NCBI RefSeq assembly: GCF_003369565.1
Contig: NZ_PIOD01000001.1
Coordinates: 141,881 to 205,880 of the forward strand
DNA from: Oceanobacillus chungangensis
Lineage (GTDB): Bacteria; Bacillota; Bacilli; Bacillales; Amphibacillaceae
DNA: 64,000 nucleotides
Direction of reading: 5' to 3'
Shown here: in pieces, positions 29,247 to 40,240 of the stretch
How the letters are laid out: every line of letters starts with the position of its first letter
Numbering within the stretch: position 1 is the first letter of the stretch
Position numbers and translations under genes: made by a program
The notes under the pieces: generated by a model
What the model was told of the DNA's origin: nothing
What the model saw: only the letters and a program-made list of their open reading frames with translations
Databases searched by the model: none

Positions 29247-30206
29247 ATGGCAGCCGATTTTGAACTTGCAACGTTTGCTGGTGGGTGCTTTTGGTGTATG
29301 GTCGAGCCTTTTGATACAAGGCCAGGAATAGAAAGTGTAGTATCTGGATATACCGGAGGAACAGTTGAAAACCCGACATATGAACAAGTTTGTTCCAATA
29401 CTACAGGACATGTGGAAGCAGTACAAATTAAATTTGACCCGATGATTATGTCATACGAACAGCTTGTTCAAACGTTTTGGCAACAAATTGATCCAACAGA
29501 TCCTGGCGGCCAATTCCACGATAGAGGAGAGTCTTATCAAACAGCAATTTTCTATCATAATGATTTACAAAGGCATATTGCTGAGGACTCTAAACAGAAA
29601 TTAGATGCAAGTGGAAAATATAATAAGCCAATTGCTACAAAGATATTACCTGCTGCAACTTTCTTTCCTGCTGAAGAAAAGCATCAGGATTATTACAAAA
29701 AACAACCCTTTCATTATCGTTCCTATAAAAAGGGATCTGGCAGAGAAGATTTTATTAAATCAAACATAAAGATGCCCATTGACAAGTCAAGATTGAAAGA
29801 TAAGTTAACGCCAATTCAATACGTTGTAACACAAGAGAACGGAACAGAAAGACCGTTCCAAAACGAATATTGGGATAATGAGAAAGAAGGAATCTATGTA
29901 GACCTGATTTCTCGGGAGGCTTTATTCTCTTCAACTGATCAATATGATGCGGGTTGTGGTTGGCCAAGCTTTACTAAACCAATTGATAGCTATCAGTTAG
30001 AGGAAAAGACAGATACAACTCATGGTATGATTCGTACGGAGGTAAGAAGTAAAGTAGCGGATTCTCATCTTGGACATGTCTTTGAGGATGGACCAGTCGA
30101 AGCAGGTGGACTGCGCTATTGTATGAATTCAGCAGCAATGGAATTTATTCCAAAAGAAGAAATGAAAGAAAAAGGCTATGGAAATTACTTAAGGTTATTT
30201 AAATAA
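29247..30206 (+). CDS. msrAB: Bifunctional methionine sulfoxide reductase MsrA/MsrB
   Basis: A 319-residue fusion. The N-terminal MsrA (about 1-155) has the catalytic GGCFWC motif and GHVEAVQI; the C-terminal MsrB (about 170-315) has [16 protein letters not shown] and the catalytic cysteine in [11 protein letters not shown]. Together they repair both epimers of oxidised methionine. B. subtilis has separate msrA and msrB genes. GGAGG precedes the ATG. Confidence 0.96.
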   Translation: MAADFELATFAGGCFWCMVEPFDTRPGIESVVSGYTGGTVENPTYEQVCSNTTGHVEAVQIKFDPMIMSYEQLVQTFWQQIDPTDPGGQFHDRGESYQTAIFYHNDLQRHIAEDSKQKLDASGKYNKPIATKILPAATFFPAEEKHQDYYKKQPFHYRSYKKGSGREDFIKSNIKMPIDKSRLKDKLTPIQYVVTQENGTERPFQNEYWDNEKEGIYVDLISREALFSSTDQYDAGCGWPSFTKPIDSYQLEEKTDTTHGMIRTEVRSKVADSHLGHVFEDGPVEAGGLRYCMNSAAMEFIPKEEMKEKGYGNYLRLFK

Positions 30207-30259
30207 GTAAATTAACAATAACATTATTATGTAAACTTAGAAATTGGAGTGGGTGTAAA

Positions 30260-30463
30260 ATGATTCATTTAGATTGGGAAAATAGAGAAACAATGAAACA
30301 AATTGAATGTGTTCATGCAGATGCAAAGAAATTCATGGTGAATAATAAGTTAACACCGGGCAAGACATATGATGTTAAAAATGAATCGGATGAATTCTAC
30401 TTTATTATAGACAACAGCAACCGAATTGGTGGATTCTTAAAAGATTATTTCAAGGAAATATAA
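30260..30463 (+). CDS. DUF6501 family protein
   Basis: A 67-residue protein that matches my memory of DUF6501: MIHLDWENRETMKQIECVH, KFMVNNKLTPGKTYDVKNE, FIIDNSNRIGGFLKDYF. It is predicted to be a small beta protein of unknown function common in Bacillaceae. GGAGTGGG precedes the ATG and a strong terminator follows. Confidence 0.8.
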   Translation: MIHLDWENRETMKQIECVHADAKKFMVNNKLTPGKTYDVKNESDEFYFIIDNSNRIGGFLKDYFKEI

Positions 30464-30470
30464 GATTTTT

Positions 30471-30501
30471 AAAGATAACAGGGTTTCCCCCTGTTATCTT
30501 T
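30471..30501 (+). terminator. Terminator after the DUF6501 gene
   Basis: A perfect 13-bp stem AAAGATAACAGGG / CCCTGTTATCTTT with a 5-nt loop, 8 nt after the stop. Confidence 0.88.
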
Positions 30502-30617
30502 ATGTAAACCTTTGTTAATATAGATTATTCTTTGTAAAAATGCTAATTAGAGTTATAATAGATGTACAATTTCTAATATAGCGAAAGTACATAAATCCCA
30601 ATAAAGGAATGATCGAT

Positions 30618-31175
30618 TTGAGAAAAATATATTTTGTTCGACATTGTTCTGCTTTTGGGCAACATAAAGATTCACCATTAACAAATGATGGAATTATGCA
30701 AGCGCAACTTCTTGCAGATTTTTTTGAAGAACAAAATATTACCTTTGATCAAATAGTTTCTAGCCCCTATTTAAGGGCAGTTGAAAGTATTAAACCTTTT
30801 GCAGAAAGAGCAGGGATTGACATAGAAGTTGATAATCGTTTAGAAGAACGTATACTTAGTGACGAGCCGATTGAAGACTGGTTGGAGGAATTAGAATGCT
30901 CCTTTAACGATTACCACTATGCATTACCTGGTGGAGAATCTGCAAATGAGGTAATCAACCGTGCAAATGAGGTATTAAAGCCAATCCTAAATGGGCATTC
31001 GGTAACAAATGCAATTATAGTAAGTCACGGAAATCTATTAGCATTAGTATTTAGTCAGTTCGATAAAAGCTTCGGTTTTAATCAATGGAAAGAGCTAGGA
31101 AATCCGGATATATACTTACTAGAATCCAATGATGTTGATATCATTTCGTTTAAACGTATATGGGATAGCAAGTAA
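30618..31175 (+). CDS. Histidine phosphatase family protein
   Basis: A 185-residue member of the phosphoglycerate mutase-like superfamily. The phosphohistidine is in YFVRHC (RHC replaces the usual RHG); the second arginine is in SPYLRAVESIKP, and the second histidine in IIVSHGNLLAL. The TTG at 30618 is favoured, 10 nt after AAAGGA; an ATG at 30609 would be only 2 nt away. Substrate unknown. Confidence 0.87.
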   Translation: MRKIYFVRHCSAFGQHKDSPLTNDGIMQAQLLADFFEEQNITFDQIVSSPYLRAVESIKPFAERAGIDIEVDNRLEERILSDEPIEDWLEELECSFNDYHYALPGGESANEVINRANEVLKPILNGHSVTNAIIVSHGNLLALVFSQFDKSFGFNQWKELGNPDIYLLESNDVDIISFKRIWDSK

Positions 31176-31260
31176 ACGATTCGCCTTTTATTTTTTTATT
31201 AAAATGAGTTATACTAATGATTAGAAATGTAGCAAGCTTAGGTAGAAGGAGGCGAGCGGT

Positions 31261-31500
31261 TTGGCTTTTGTCATTACGTCACCGTGTAAAGCGGAAAAAG
31301 CAGGAGAATGTGTCGAAGTTTGTCCTGTTGATTGTATAGAACAAGGGGAGGATATGTTCTTTATCGATCCAGATATTTGTATCGATTGTGGAGCATGTGA
31401 AGCAGTATGCCCTGTAACAGCAATTTATATGGAAGATGAAGTTCCTGAAGAGGAAAATGAATATATCGAATTAAATAGATTGTTTTTCCAAGGAAATTAA
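31261..31500 (+). CDS. Ferredoxin with two Fe-S cluster motifs
   Basis: A 79-residue acidic protein with CKAEKAGECVEVCPVDC and CIDCGACEAVCP. The second is a classical [4Fe-4S] motif; the first is of the 7Fe type, so a [3Fe-4S] plus [4Fe-4S] ferredoxin is likely. It resembles the fdxA-type electron carriers of Bacilli. The TTG start follows GGAGGCG by 6 nt. Confidence 0.92.
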   Translation: MAFVITSPCKAEKAGECVEVCPVDCIEQGEDMFFIDPDICIDCGACEAVCPVTAIYMEDEVPEEENEYIELNRLFFQGN

Positions 31501-31556
31501 ATGTATTTCGTTTGCGATCGGTTAGTGACATAATAACTGTACATTGCACTAGGTGA

Positions 31557-31594
31557 GAAAAGAAGCCATTACTATTAAAGTAGTGGCTTCTTTT
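31557..31594 (+). terminator. Terminator of the ferredoxin gene
   Basis: Stem AAAAGAAGCCATTACT / AGTAGTGGCTTCTTTT with one G-T pair and a 6-nt loop, followed by ATTTTT. Confidence 0.85.
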
Positions 31595-31695
31595 ATTTTT
31601 CTGTGTAAAAGTATTATAAATACAAGCCTTAAAATTTTTAATTGAATGACAATATACTATAATTAGATAGAGAGCATAATTTGATTACATCGTAA

Positions 31696-32856
<1,161 letters not shown>

Positions 32857-32871
32857 AAAGGAGCTTTAGAG

Positions 32872-34011
32872 TTGAAAATCGCAATTGTAACAGAAACCTT
32901 TTTACCTTCTACTGATGGCGTCGTAACAAGACTTACACAAGCTGTTAAATATTTTCGCTCATTGAATCACGAAGTATTAGTAATTGCTCCTGATCTTGGC
33001 ATTACTGAATACGAGGGTGCTAAAGTAGAAGGGATTAAAACGATTACATTTCCGTTTTATCAATATCGAAAGTTTTCCTTACCATCCAAAAGGATTAAAG
33101 AATTATTGGATACATTTCAACCCAATATCGTGCATGCAGCGAATCCGGCCTTAATTGCAGCATCTGCTGTCCGTTACGCAAAGAAATTAGATTTTCCATT
33201 ACTTGCATCATATCACACGCATATTCCAAAGTATTTAGATTATTATAAGGTTTATAAGCCAGCAAAGCCTATCCTGTGGAGTTACATAAGAAGGTTGCAT
33301 AATACTGCTGAACTAAATCTTTGCACATCAGAAACGATTAGAAGTGAACTGTTGGAGCAAGATATTCATCATTTACATGTATTGCAGCGTGGAGTTGATA
33401 CTAAGAATCGTCACCCAAGATATTATGATATAGAAATGCGTAATCGATTAACAAATGGGGATAAATCGAAGAAATTACTTATATTTGTTGGCAGATTAGC
33501 AATCGAAAAAGAAATTCATAAAATAAAACCATTATTAGATGCTAGAGACGATATTTCACTAGCCATCATAGGTGATGGACCAGCAAAAAATGACTTAATG
33601 AATGTATTTAAAGATACAAACACAATTTTCACTGGATTTCTACATGGTGAGGAATTATCAAAAGCATTTGCATCAGCTGACGCATTTATTTTCCCATCTG
33701 TAACCGAAACACTTGGATTAGTAATACTGGAAGCGATGGCATCTGGATTACCGGTAGTTGCAGCTAAAAGTGGTCCGACAATAGAACAAATCAATGATGG
33801 TGAAACTGGATTATTATTTGAAAATGAAAATATTGGTAGTCTGATCAGTGCAATGAACAAATTAGATGATGAAAACGTATTACAACAAATGCGCAAAAAT
33901 GCACGTAAAGAAACCGAGAAATTTTCCTGGGAAAAAGCATCTCAACAATTATTAGATTTCTACACACAAACAATTAAATTACATGAAGATAAAAACCTGG
34001 TTGCAAAATAA
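32872..34011 (+). CDS. sqdX: Sulfoquinovosyl diacylglycerol synthase-like glycosyltransferase (SqdX/SQD2)
   Basis: A family-4 glycosyltransferase of 379 residues. The N-terminus IAIVTETFLPSTDGVVTRL and PDIVHAANPALI-like stretch (PNIVHAANPALIAASAV) match SqdX/SQD2 and related GT4 enzymes; the donor site is SVTETLGLVILEAMASGLPVVA. With sqdB upstream the likely reaction is transfer of sulfoquinovose from UDP to diacylglycerol at the membrane. TTG start after AGGAGC. Related GT4s can use other sugars, so acceptor and donor are inferred from the operon. Confidence 0.82.
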   Translation: MKIAIVTETFLPSTDGVVTRLTQAVKYFRSLNHEVLVIAPDLGITEYEGAKVEGIKTITFPFYQYRKFSLPSKRIKELLDTFQPNIVHAANPALIAASAVRYAKKLDFPLLASYHTHIPKYLDYYKVYKPAKPILWSYIRRLHNTAELNLCTSETIRSELLEQDIHHLHVLQRGVDTKNRHPRYYDIEMRNRLTNGDKSKKLLIFVGRLAIEKEIHKIKPLLDARDDISLAIIGDGPAKNDLMNVFKDTNTIFTGFLHGEELSKAFASADAFIFPSVTETLGLVILEAMASGLPVVAAKSGPTIEQINDGETGLLFENENIGSLISAMNKLDDENVLQQMRKNARKETEKFSWEKASQQLLDFYTQTIKLHEDKNLVAK

Positions 34012-34028
34012 TATACAACCAGGTTTTT
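33991..34028 (+). terminator. Terminator of the sqd operon
   Basis: A perfect 13-bp stem AAAAACCTGGTTG / CAACCAGGTTTTT with a 12-nt loop. The left arm lies inside the end of the sqdX coding region. Confidence 0.88.
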
Positions 34029-35364
<1,336 letters not shown>

Positions 35365-35430
35365 AACTAACCTGCTCCTTTAGTAAATAACTTATAAAAA
35401 TAGCGTCAACCCTGCTGGCTTGACGCTATT
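35365..35430 (+). repeat. Array repeat, copy 1, with terminator hairpin
   Basis: AACTAACCTGCTCCTTTAG plus TAAATAA is the first copy of the accessory-region motif. It is followed by a hairpin AATAGCGTCAA / TTGACGCTATT (35399-35430) that can terminate the APH-like gene on the minus strand. Confidence 0.75.
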
Positions 35431-35455
35431 ACTATTCATTTAGTTCAAAACTCTT

Positions 35456-36253
35456 TTAAATCCATTCTTTTCCATGTTTACGAATGAATTGAAGCTCATT
35501 CTGATAATGTTCAAGTTGCCTTCCATCGATCATTTTTTGAAAAGCTATATCGCCCTCTTTGGCTTTCCTTTGCATGGTTTTACATAAACCTTCTACTCGA
35601 AGCAGCACCATCTCTAAAAAACCTTTCTCCATTCCCTCAATACCATAGGATTCAAAAAATAATTTAACCCTTTGTTTTATACGGTCTGCATCCTTTAATG
35701 GTTCATAATAAACTGCCTCACCTGTTTCAGTATGATAAAGTCTACTTAAAGGAACGCAAGTGTAAAGGGTATAGGCTATATCCCAAAGTCTTGGACCAGG
35801 AGCAGCATGATCAAAATCAATAATACCTATTGGCTTTTCTTGATTAAAAATAATGTTATAGATGGCGAAATCATTGTGACATAGCACTTCAATTGGCTGA
35901 GGGGTGTTATCGATTGGTTGCCAACATTTTTCGATTGGAAAATCTTTCACAGCATCATGATAGAGACGAAGCATTTTCGCTATCTCTTTTAAAGCAATAT
36001 TGGACCACATATATTTCTTTAAAGGATAATTGCCAGCTTCTCCTTTAATAAATGATAATATCTCTCTATCTTTTTCATCAATACCTAAAAACTTTGGTGC
36101 ATAACTGAAACCTTTGTTTTCCAAATGCCTTAATAACTTGTGAATTTTGGGACTGTCTGGTTTTGTTTCTCGTCGAACAGTATCTCCTAAACGATAAACG
36201 TTTGTGACATTTCCTCCTGTTAGCAGCTCTTCGTTTTCGTATTGACTATTCAT
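35456..36253 (-). CDS. APH family phosphotransferase
   Basis: A 265-residue kinase-fold protein of the aminoglycoside/choline phosphotransferase family. The Brenner motif is LCHNDFAIYNIIF (catalytic Asp) and the metal site GIIDFDHAAPGPRLWDIAYTLYT. The N-terminal lobe has a glycine-rich GGNVTNVYRLGD. Substrate is unknown: antibiotic, sugar or choline are all possible in this family. It is flanked on the left by an array repeat. Confidence 0.85.
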   Translation of the reverse strand: MNSQYENEELLTGGNVTNVYRLGDTVRRETKPDSPKIHKLLRHLENKGFSYAPKFLGIDEKDREILSFIKGEAGNYPLKKYMWSNIALKEIAKMLRLYHDAVKDFPIEKCWQPIDNTPQPIEVLCHNDFAIYNIIFNQEKPIGIIDFDHAAPGPRLWDIAYTLYTCVPLSRLYHTETGEAVYYEPLKDADRIKQRVKLFFESYGIEGMEKGFLEMVLLRVEGLCKTMQRKAKEGDIAFQKMIDGRQLEHYQNELQFIRKHGKEWI

Positions 36254-36869
36254 TAAACCACTCCAATTTAGGGACCCTATGTTTGTGTCAATATAAATGT
36301 ATTTTTAGCCATAAATAAAAGCAGATACACAAAGGTATCTGCTTGGTAATGGGAATTTAATTGTCCATAGCATGAATCCCTTGAATGATTTAAGATAGAC
36401 AAATAAACTTATCCTTTATAATAACGAATCGCATTGTCTCTCTATCCAATTAACTAATCATTTCAAAGTAATCCACATATGTAGTATAGATTCCCCTTTC
36501 TTTACATCTATATATTAGATATTACCAAAGATTGCTTGATGGGTAAAGGTAATTATTTGATTATTCCATCTCTTCGGTGCATTGCTTCAAAAGAAAGAAA
36601 TCATTCCTTCTTCCTCCCAATATTCAAATACTACTTCACAACCAGTTATTTTATAGTATTAAATATTGATGTTTCTTCCACTAAACTGCTGTGTTATTGA
36701 ATAAGGAAACTATCTCTAATTTAATTATAGCACCAGTTAGCTTAATAAAAATGATGCTATTCAACAATCGCGCGCCCAATTGTTAAAAATTAATACTTAA
36801 ATAATATTCGAGAAGATCTGAAGTCTGATAAAGTACAAAACAAACCAAGAGGCTTTTTCTTCCGCTGTC
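36254..36869. other. Intergenic region with an orphan hairpin and a repeat
   Basis: No gene seen in 616 bp. A hairpin AAGCAGATAC / GTATCTGCTT (36319-36344) followed by T on the minus strand has no minus-strand gene directly upstream, so it may be left from a lost gene. Array repeat copy 2 is at 36730-36788. Confidence 0.5.
36730..36788 (+). repeat. Array repeat, copy 2
   Basis: GCACCAGTTAGCTTAATAA (36730-36748) is the best consensus half-unit, followed by TTCAACAATCGCGCGCCCAA as a second, degenerate half. Confidence 0.75.
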
Positions 36870-37388
36870 TCATTTTAAATCTAAATATTCCAATTCAGTT
36901 CCATCATTGAGGATGATTTCCAAATCGAATTGAATATAGTCTGCCGGGAGGTCAAATGACTTTAGAATTTGATCGATAACATCCCTTTTGTTCGTGTCCT
37001 TAGAAATAGTCACGTTTTTAACTTTTGTATAAATACTGTCGAATGCAGCTTTCCCCCTTAGGTGTTCATTATTTATCTCATCATCAACTTGCCCTCCGAT
37101 AAAACCTGAGTTATCGTAATTGATCTCAGCTTCATACTCTTTTTGCTCCCCAAAAGATACCTCTAAATCAATTTCACTGAAATCCAATTTTGCCATATCC
37201 GACTTCATTTTATATTGTTCTCGTGTATTATTAAGTGGACTGAGATTATCCATATTAGTTGTTTCACCTTTATCATTCTGTATAACATTTTTTTCAACTG
37301 TATTTTTTGTTTCATTTGTTTGCCCGCCACAAGCGGTTAATAAAGCAATACAAAATACTGATAAGGTGATAAACAAAATATGTTTCAT
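36870..37388 (-). CDS. YusW-like lipoprotein
   Basis: A 172-residue secreted lipoprotein: signal peptide with lipobox LLTAC (lipid on Cys20), a low-complexity polar linker (to about 65), then a domain with FSEIDLEVSFGEQKEYEAEI, KDTNKRDVIDQILKSFDLP and FDLEIILNDGTELEY. This matches the YusW-like family of Bacillus lipoproteins, function unknown. The protein would sit on the outer face of the membrane. Confidence 0.75.
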   Translation of the reverse strand: MKHILFITLSVFCIALLTACGGQTNETKNTVEKNVIQNDKGETTNMDNLSPLNNTREQYKMKSDMAKLDFSEIDLEVSFGEQKEYEAEINYDNSGFIGGQVDDEINNEHLRGKAAFDSIYTKVKNVTISKDTNKRDVIDQILKSFDLPADYIQFDLEIILNDGTELEYLDLK

Positions 37389-37786
37389 TTTCCGCCTCCA
37401 TTCCTATTGCCGTTGTACTTTAATCTTAGCTAGATAGTAAAGCGCCGATTTCCTGAATAAAATAAAATCATTATTCATTTATTGGCTGGTAAAAATATGT
37501 TTCTCTACTTTTTATGAATTTCTGCTTCATTTGCTTCAAGTATTTGTTTAACGCTTAACTTCCGTTAACTCTTCATTTTCTTCCCTCATCGTCTTTCCTC
37601 CTTAACAATTTGCATATTAAGCTACATATTAAGAGGATGTCCAAAATCGCGAAAAAAATGACTAACCAATCATTTCAGCAACTCCTTTTTTACTTCCGGG
37701 AGTATTAATTTTTAGTGAACGTGGAAGAATTTGAAGAGAATCAGCCTATCGAACATGAACTAGCAAGGAACGAGCAGGTATCTTAT

Positions 37787-37873
37787 TAAACCAATCTTCC
37801 CCTATAGTCAAAAAAACACCGCCCTATTGCTGATCTCTCCTTGATAGGTCAAAGCACCAAATAGTTGAACAAG
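37787..37873 (+). repeat. Array repeat, copy 3 (complete two-part unit)
   Basis: Left half TTAAACCAATCTTCCCCTAT.. (37786 on), middle CCGCCCTATTGCTGATCTC, right half AAAGCACCAAATAGTTGAAC and AAG. This is one of the clearest full units; its middle is shared with the copies at 53278, 53911 and 57818. Confidence 0.8.
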
Positions 37874-38023
37874 TAAATACGCTTTTATTACAGATTTTTC
37901 TTCGTACTGTACATTAAATGTTTTTGTATTTATTAGTATTTATTTTAAAATGACATATTTCAAATCACTTTATAATACCTTTTATTATCAATAGATTTTA
38001 ATTGTGGAGAGGGCGTGAAAAAT

Positions 38024-38944
38024 ATGGCAATAAGACCCTCGTTGTTACAAAGAGGAGATACAATTGGATTAGTTACACTTGGCAGCCCTCTTGATGCGAA
38101 TATTATTAATACCAGGGTACAGTTCTTGAGAAATATGGGCTTTGATATCGTTTTTGGCAGGTATGTTTATTCTTCTGATGGCATTGTAGCGGCATCAGCT
38201 GAACAAAGAGCAGATGATTTAATGAATATGTTCAGAGATCCGAGTGTCAAGATGATCCTTGCCACCCGTGGAGGGACTGGAGTTCAGACCATTCTTCCTT
38301 ACCTAGATTTTGAAGTCATAAGACAGAACCCTAAAATTATATCTGGATATAGTGACATAACAGTATTATTAAATAGTTTATATCAATCCAGTAATTTAAT
38401 TACATTCCATAGTCTGATGCTTATTGACTTCAGGCCAGAAACACCTGCTTATAACTTCAATCAATTTTTTGAAGCAACTTCTACATTGAATTCTCCCAGG
38501 TTAATCCAAAATCCATCAAACATAGCCCTGAATGGTTTAGTGCCCGGAAATGTAACAGGTCCAATAGTAGGCGGAAATATGACTTCGTTAGTAAATGCAC
38601 TTGGTACACCATATGAAATTAATACAAAAGGAAAAATTCTCTTTTTAGAAGAAACCCACTCTCCAACTAACATGATTTTTAGGTATTTAACTCAATTACT
38701 AATGTCAGGTAAATTTCAGGATTGTATTGGTATTATTTTAGGAGAATGTACGAATTGCCTTGTATCTTATGATACAACATATGAAGATTTAATTAATACT
38801 TTATTAGTCCCCTTAGGAAAACCACTGTTAATCAACCTTACTTCAGGTCACGGCTTTTATAAAGCTGCTATTCCAATAGGTGCTAATGTAAATCTAAATT
38901 CAACAGATAATACATTGACTGTGATAGAATCAGCCGTATCTTAG
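38024..38944 (+). CDS. LD-carboxypeptidase (S66 / MccF-like)
   Basis: A 306-residue S66 serine peptidase. The nucleophile serine is in ISGYSDITVLLN, the catalytic glutamate in KGKILFLEE and the histidine in TSGHGFYKA. LdcA relatives trim muramoyl tetrapeptides in murein recycling; MccF relatives inactivate the peptide-nucleotide antibiotic microcin C. The sequence does not decide between these. ATG 38024 is chosen, 11 nt after GGAGAGG; GTG 38015 is too close. It is one of the few plus-strand genes in the array. Confidence 0.87.
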   Translation: MAIRPSLLQRGDTIGLVTLGSPLDANIINTRVQFLRNMGFDIVFGRYVYSSDGIVAASAEQRADDLMNMFRDPSVKMILATRGGTGVQTILPYLDFEVIRQNPKIISGYSDITVLLNSLYQSSNLITFHSLMLIDFRPETPAYNFNQFFEATSTLNSPRLIQNPSNIALNGLVPGNVTGPIVGGNMTSLVNALGTPYEINTKGKILFLEETHSPTNMIFRYLTQLLMSGKFQDCIGIILGECTNCLVSYDTTYEDLINTLLVPLGKPLLINLTSGHGFYKAAIPIGANVNLNSTDNTLTVIESAVS

Positions 38945-38961
38945 TGGTTTTGAAGTTTTGT

Positions 38962-39137
38962 TTAGTATGGATTGACATCAGATAGTGTTTCTCTCGTTGG
39001 TTCATAAAATTCTTTGACGATATACTTTGCCACATCCGAATTTACTATCAATTTAATTATCCCATTTTCATTTTTCGTACTATCTTTTGCAACTCAATTA
39101 GGTTCTTGGATCCATTTATTGTAAAATGTTCATTCAT
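38962..39137 (-). pseudogene. Small frameshifted gene
   Basis: AAAGGTG precedes ATG 39137. The first 17 residues (NEHFTINGSKNLIELQ) continue after a one-base shift as KDSTKNENGIIKLIVNSDVA and KYIVKEFYEPTRETLS to TAA at 38962. The joined product of about 57 residues is unknown to me. The total length (176 nt) is not a multiple of three. Confidence 0.45.
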
Positions 39138-39221
39138 AGTAACCAAGCACCTTTCATAAGAGAGGAAGTTCCTCCAAATACTTGTATTGATGAGCACAAT
39201 ACAAAGGGTTGAAATAAATAA

Positions 39222-39547
39222 TTAATCCCAAATTTGTGGTCTATCAATATCCATTGTTCTCATATAATCTAATAGTTGTCCTGTGTGAATAGATTCGTGA
39301 TAAGCAATACACAATAACATATCACCAAGTGTTCTAACTACCCTACATCAGAACGGTCTACTTTTATATTTTCTAAATCACTGGGATTGATTGACTTTAT
39401 GTAACTAAGGAAATTTTCACGATTAGGTTGGGGAAATCCTAATTCATCTTCAACTGTTGTAAATTCTTTTGCATCAAAAGGATTAGACAAATTTTTTACG
39501 CTCCACTGCCCCCTCCCATAAAAACCTGATGGTAAAGAAACTCTCAT
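39222..39547 (-). pseudogene. DinB family protein, truncated and frameshifted
   Basis: The first part (to 39338) reads FYGRGQWSVKNLSNPFDAKE and ends VDRSDVG-stop. A shift of frame there restores RTLGDMLLCIAYHESIHTGQ and LLDYMRTMDIDRPQIWD. The HESIH motif with a following GQL is typical of the metal-binding C-terminal helix of DinB/YfiT proteins. The N-terminal helix is absent: a stop lies just upstream and the array repeat at 39581 begins there, so the gene seems cut at the repeat. Confidence 0.65.
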
Positions 39548-39568
39548 TCTAATATATGTCTTATCATT

Positions 39569-40030
39569 TCAGCACAAGTGTTTTGATAATCGCCCTGTTA
39601 AACTTGCACGCGTTAATTTAATGAAAATGTGTATATATGAGTTGTTTATTTTAGATCGTTCGTAAATTTCTATAAGTGAACCAGCAGGATCCCTAAATTG
39701 AGCTACCTTAATGCCCCAATCCTCTTGTTCAGTCGGTTTAGTAATAAACTCTACCTTCCTTTTTAATTCTTGATATGTCTCTTCCACGCTTTTCACTTTA
39801 AAAATTAAAGCTGTTCTATCAGCCTTTTCAATAACCGTAGAAAAATCTTCACCATTAGCTTCAACCATCTGTTTACGTTCAAAAACACCTAAAGTAGTAC
39901 CATTAAATTTGAAATCAGCATAATTAGAACTTTCATCTCCCCAAGTAACATCAAATCCCAATGCATTTCTATAAAATATTAAACATTCTTTATAATTATC
40001 TACAAGTAACCGAGTATGAGTAAATTCCAT
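39569..40030 (-). CDS. VOC family protein with a repeat-encoded tail
   Basis: A vicinal-oxygen-chelate (glyoxalase/bleomycin resistance fold) protein with two beta-alpha-beta modules: FTHTRLLVDNYKECLIFYRN, VTWGDESSNYADFKFNGT, and FRDPAGSLIEIYERS. The VOC domain ends at about residue 128; the last 25 or so residues (including FIKLTRASLTGRLSKHLC) are read from array repeat copy 4, so the native stop was probably lost. The ATG at 40030 follows GGAG; 40051 gives an unlikely extension. Substrate unknown. Confidence 0.82.
   Translation of the reverse strand: MEFTHTRLLVDNYKECLIFYRNALGFDVTWGDESSNYADFKFNGTTLGVFERKQMVEANGEDFSTVIEKADRTALIFKVKSVEETYQELKRKVEFITKPTEQEDWGIKVAQFRDPAGSLIEIYERSKINNSYIHIFIKLTRASLTGRLSKHLC
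39581..39623 (+). repeat. Array repeat, copy 4, inside the end of the VOC gene
   Basis: GATAATCGCCCTGTTAAAC followed by TTGCACGCGTTAATTTAATG matches the right half of the copies at 45947, 49517 and 59222 and encodes the C-terminal residues of the VOC protein. Confidence 0.75.
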
Positions 40031-40193
40031 TAAAAATATCTCCTCTTCCATTTACTTAATAATCACTTATAAAATTAATTTCACTCACTCCATTAGTTAA
40101 AAAAGACCCTCATATGTGAGGATCTTCTTATTGTGCTTAACTTCCAGTTTAAGTGTATTTCCTCACAAATTTTTCAGGGATGAAAGGCTGTAT

Positions 40194-40226
40194 CAAAAAT
40201 CACTCACATATTGCGAGTGATTTTTG
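40194..40226. terminator. Terminator of sat
   Basis: A perfect 12-bp stem CAAAAATCACTC / GAGTGATTTTTG with a 9-nt loop, 15 nt after the sat stop. Confidence 0.82.
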
Positions 40227-40240
40227 TTTTTTCTATTTTT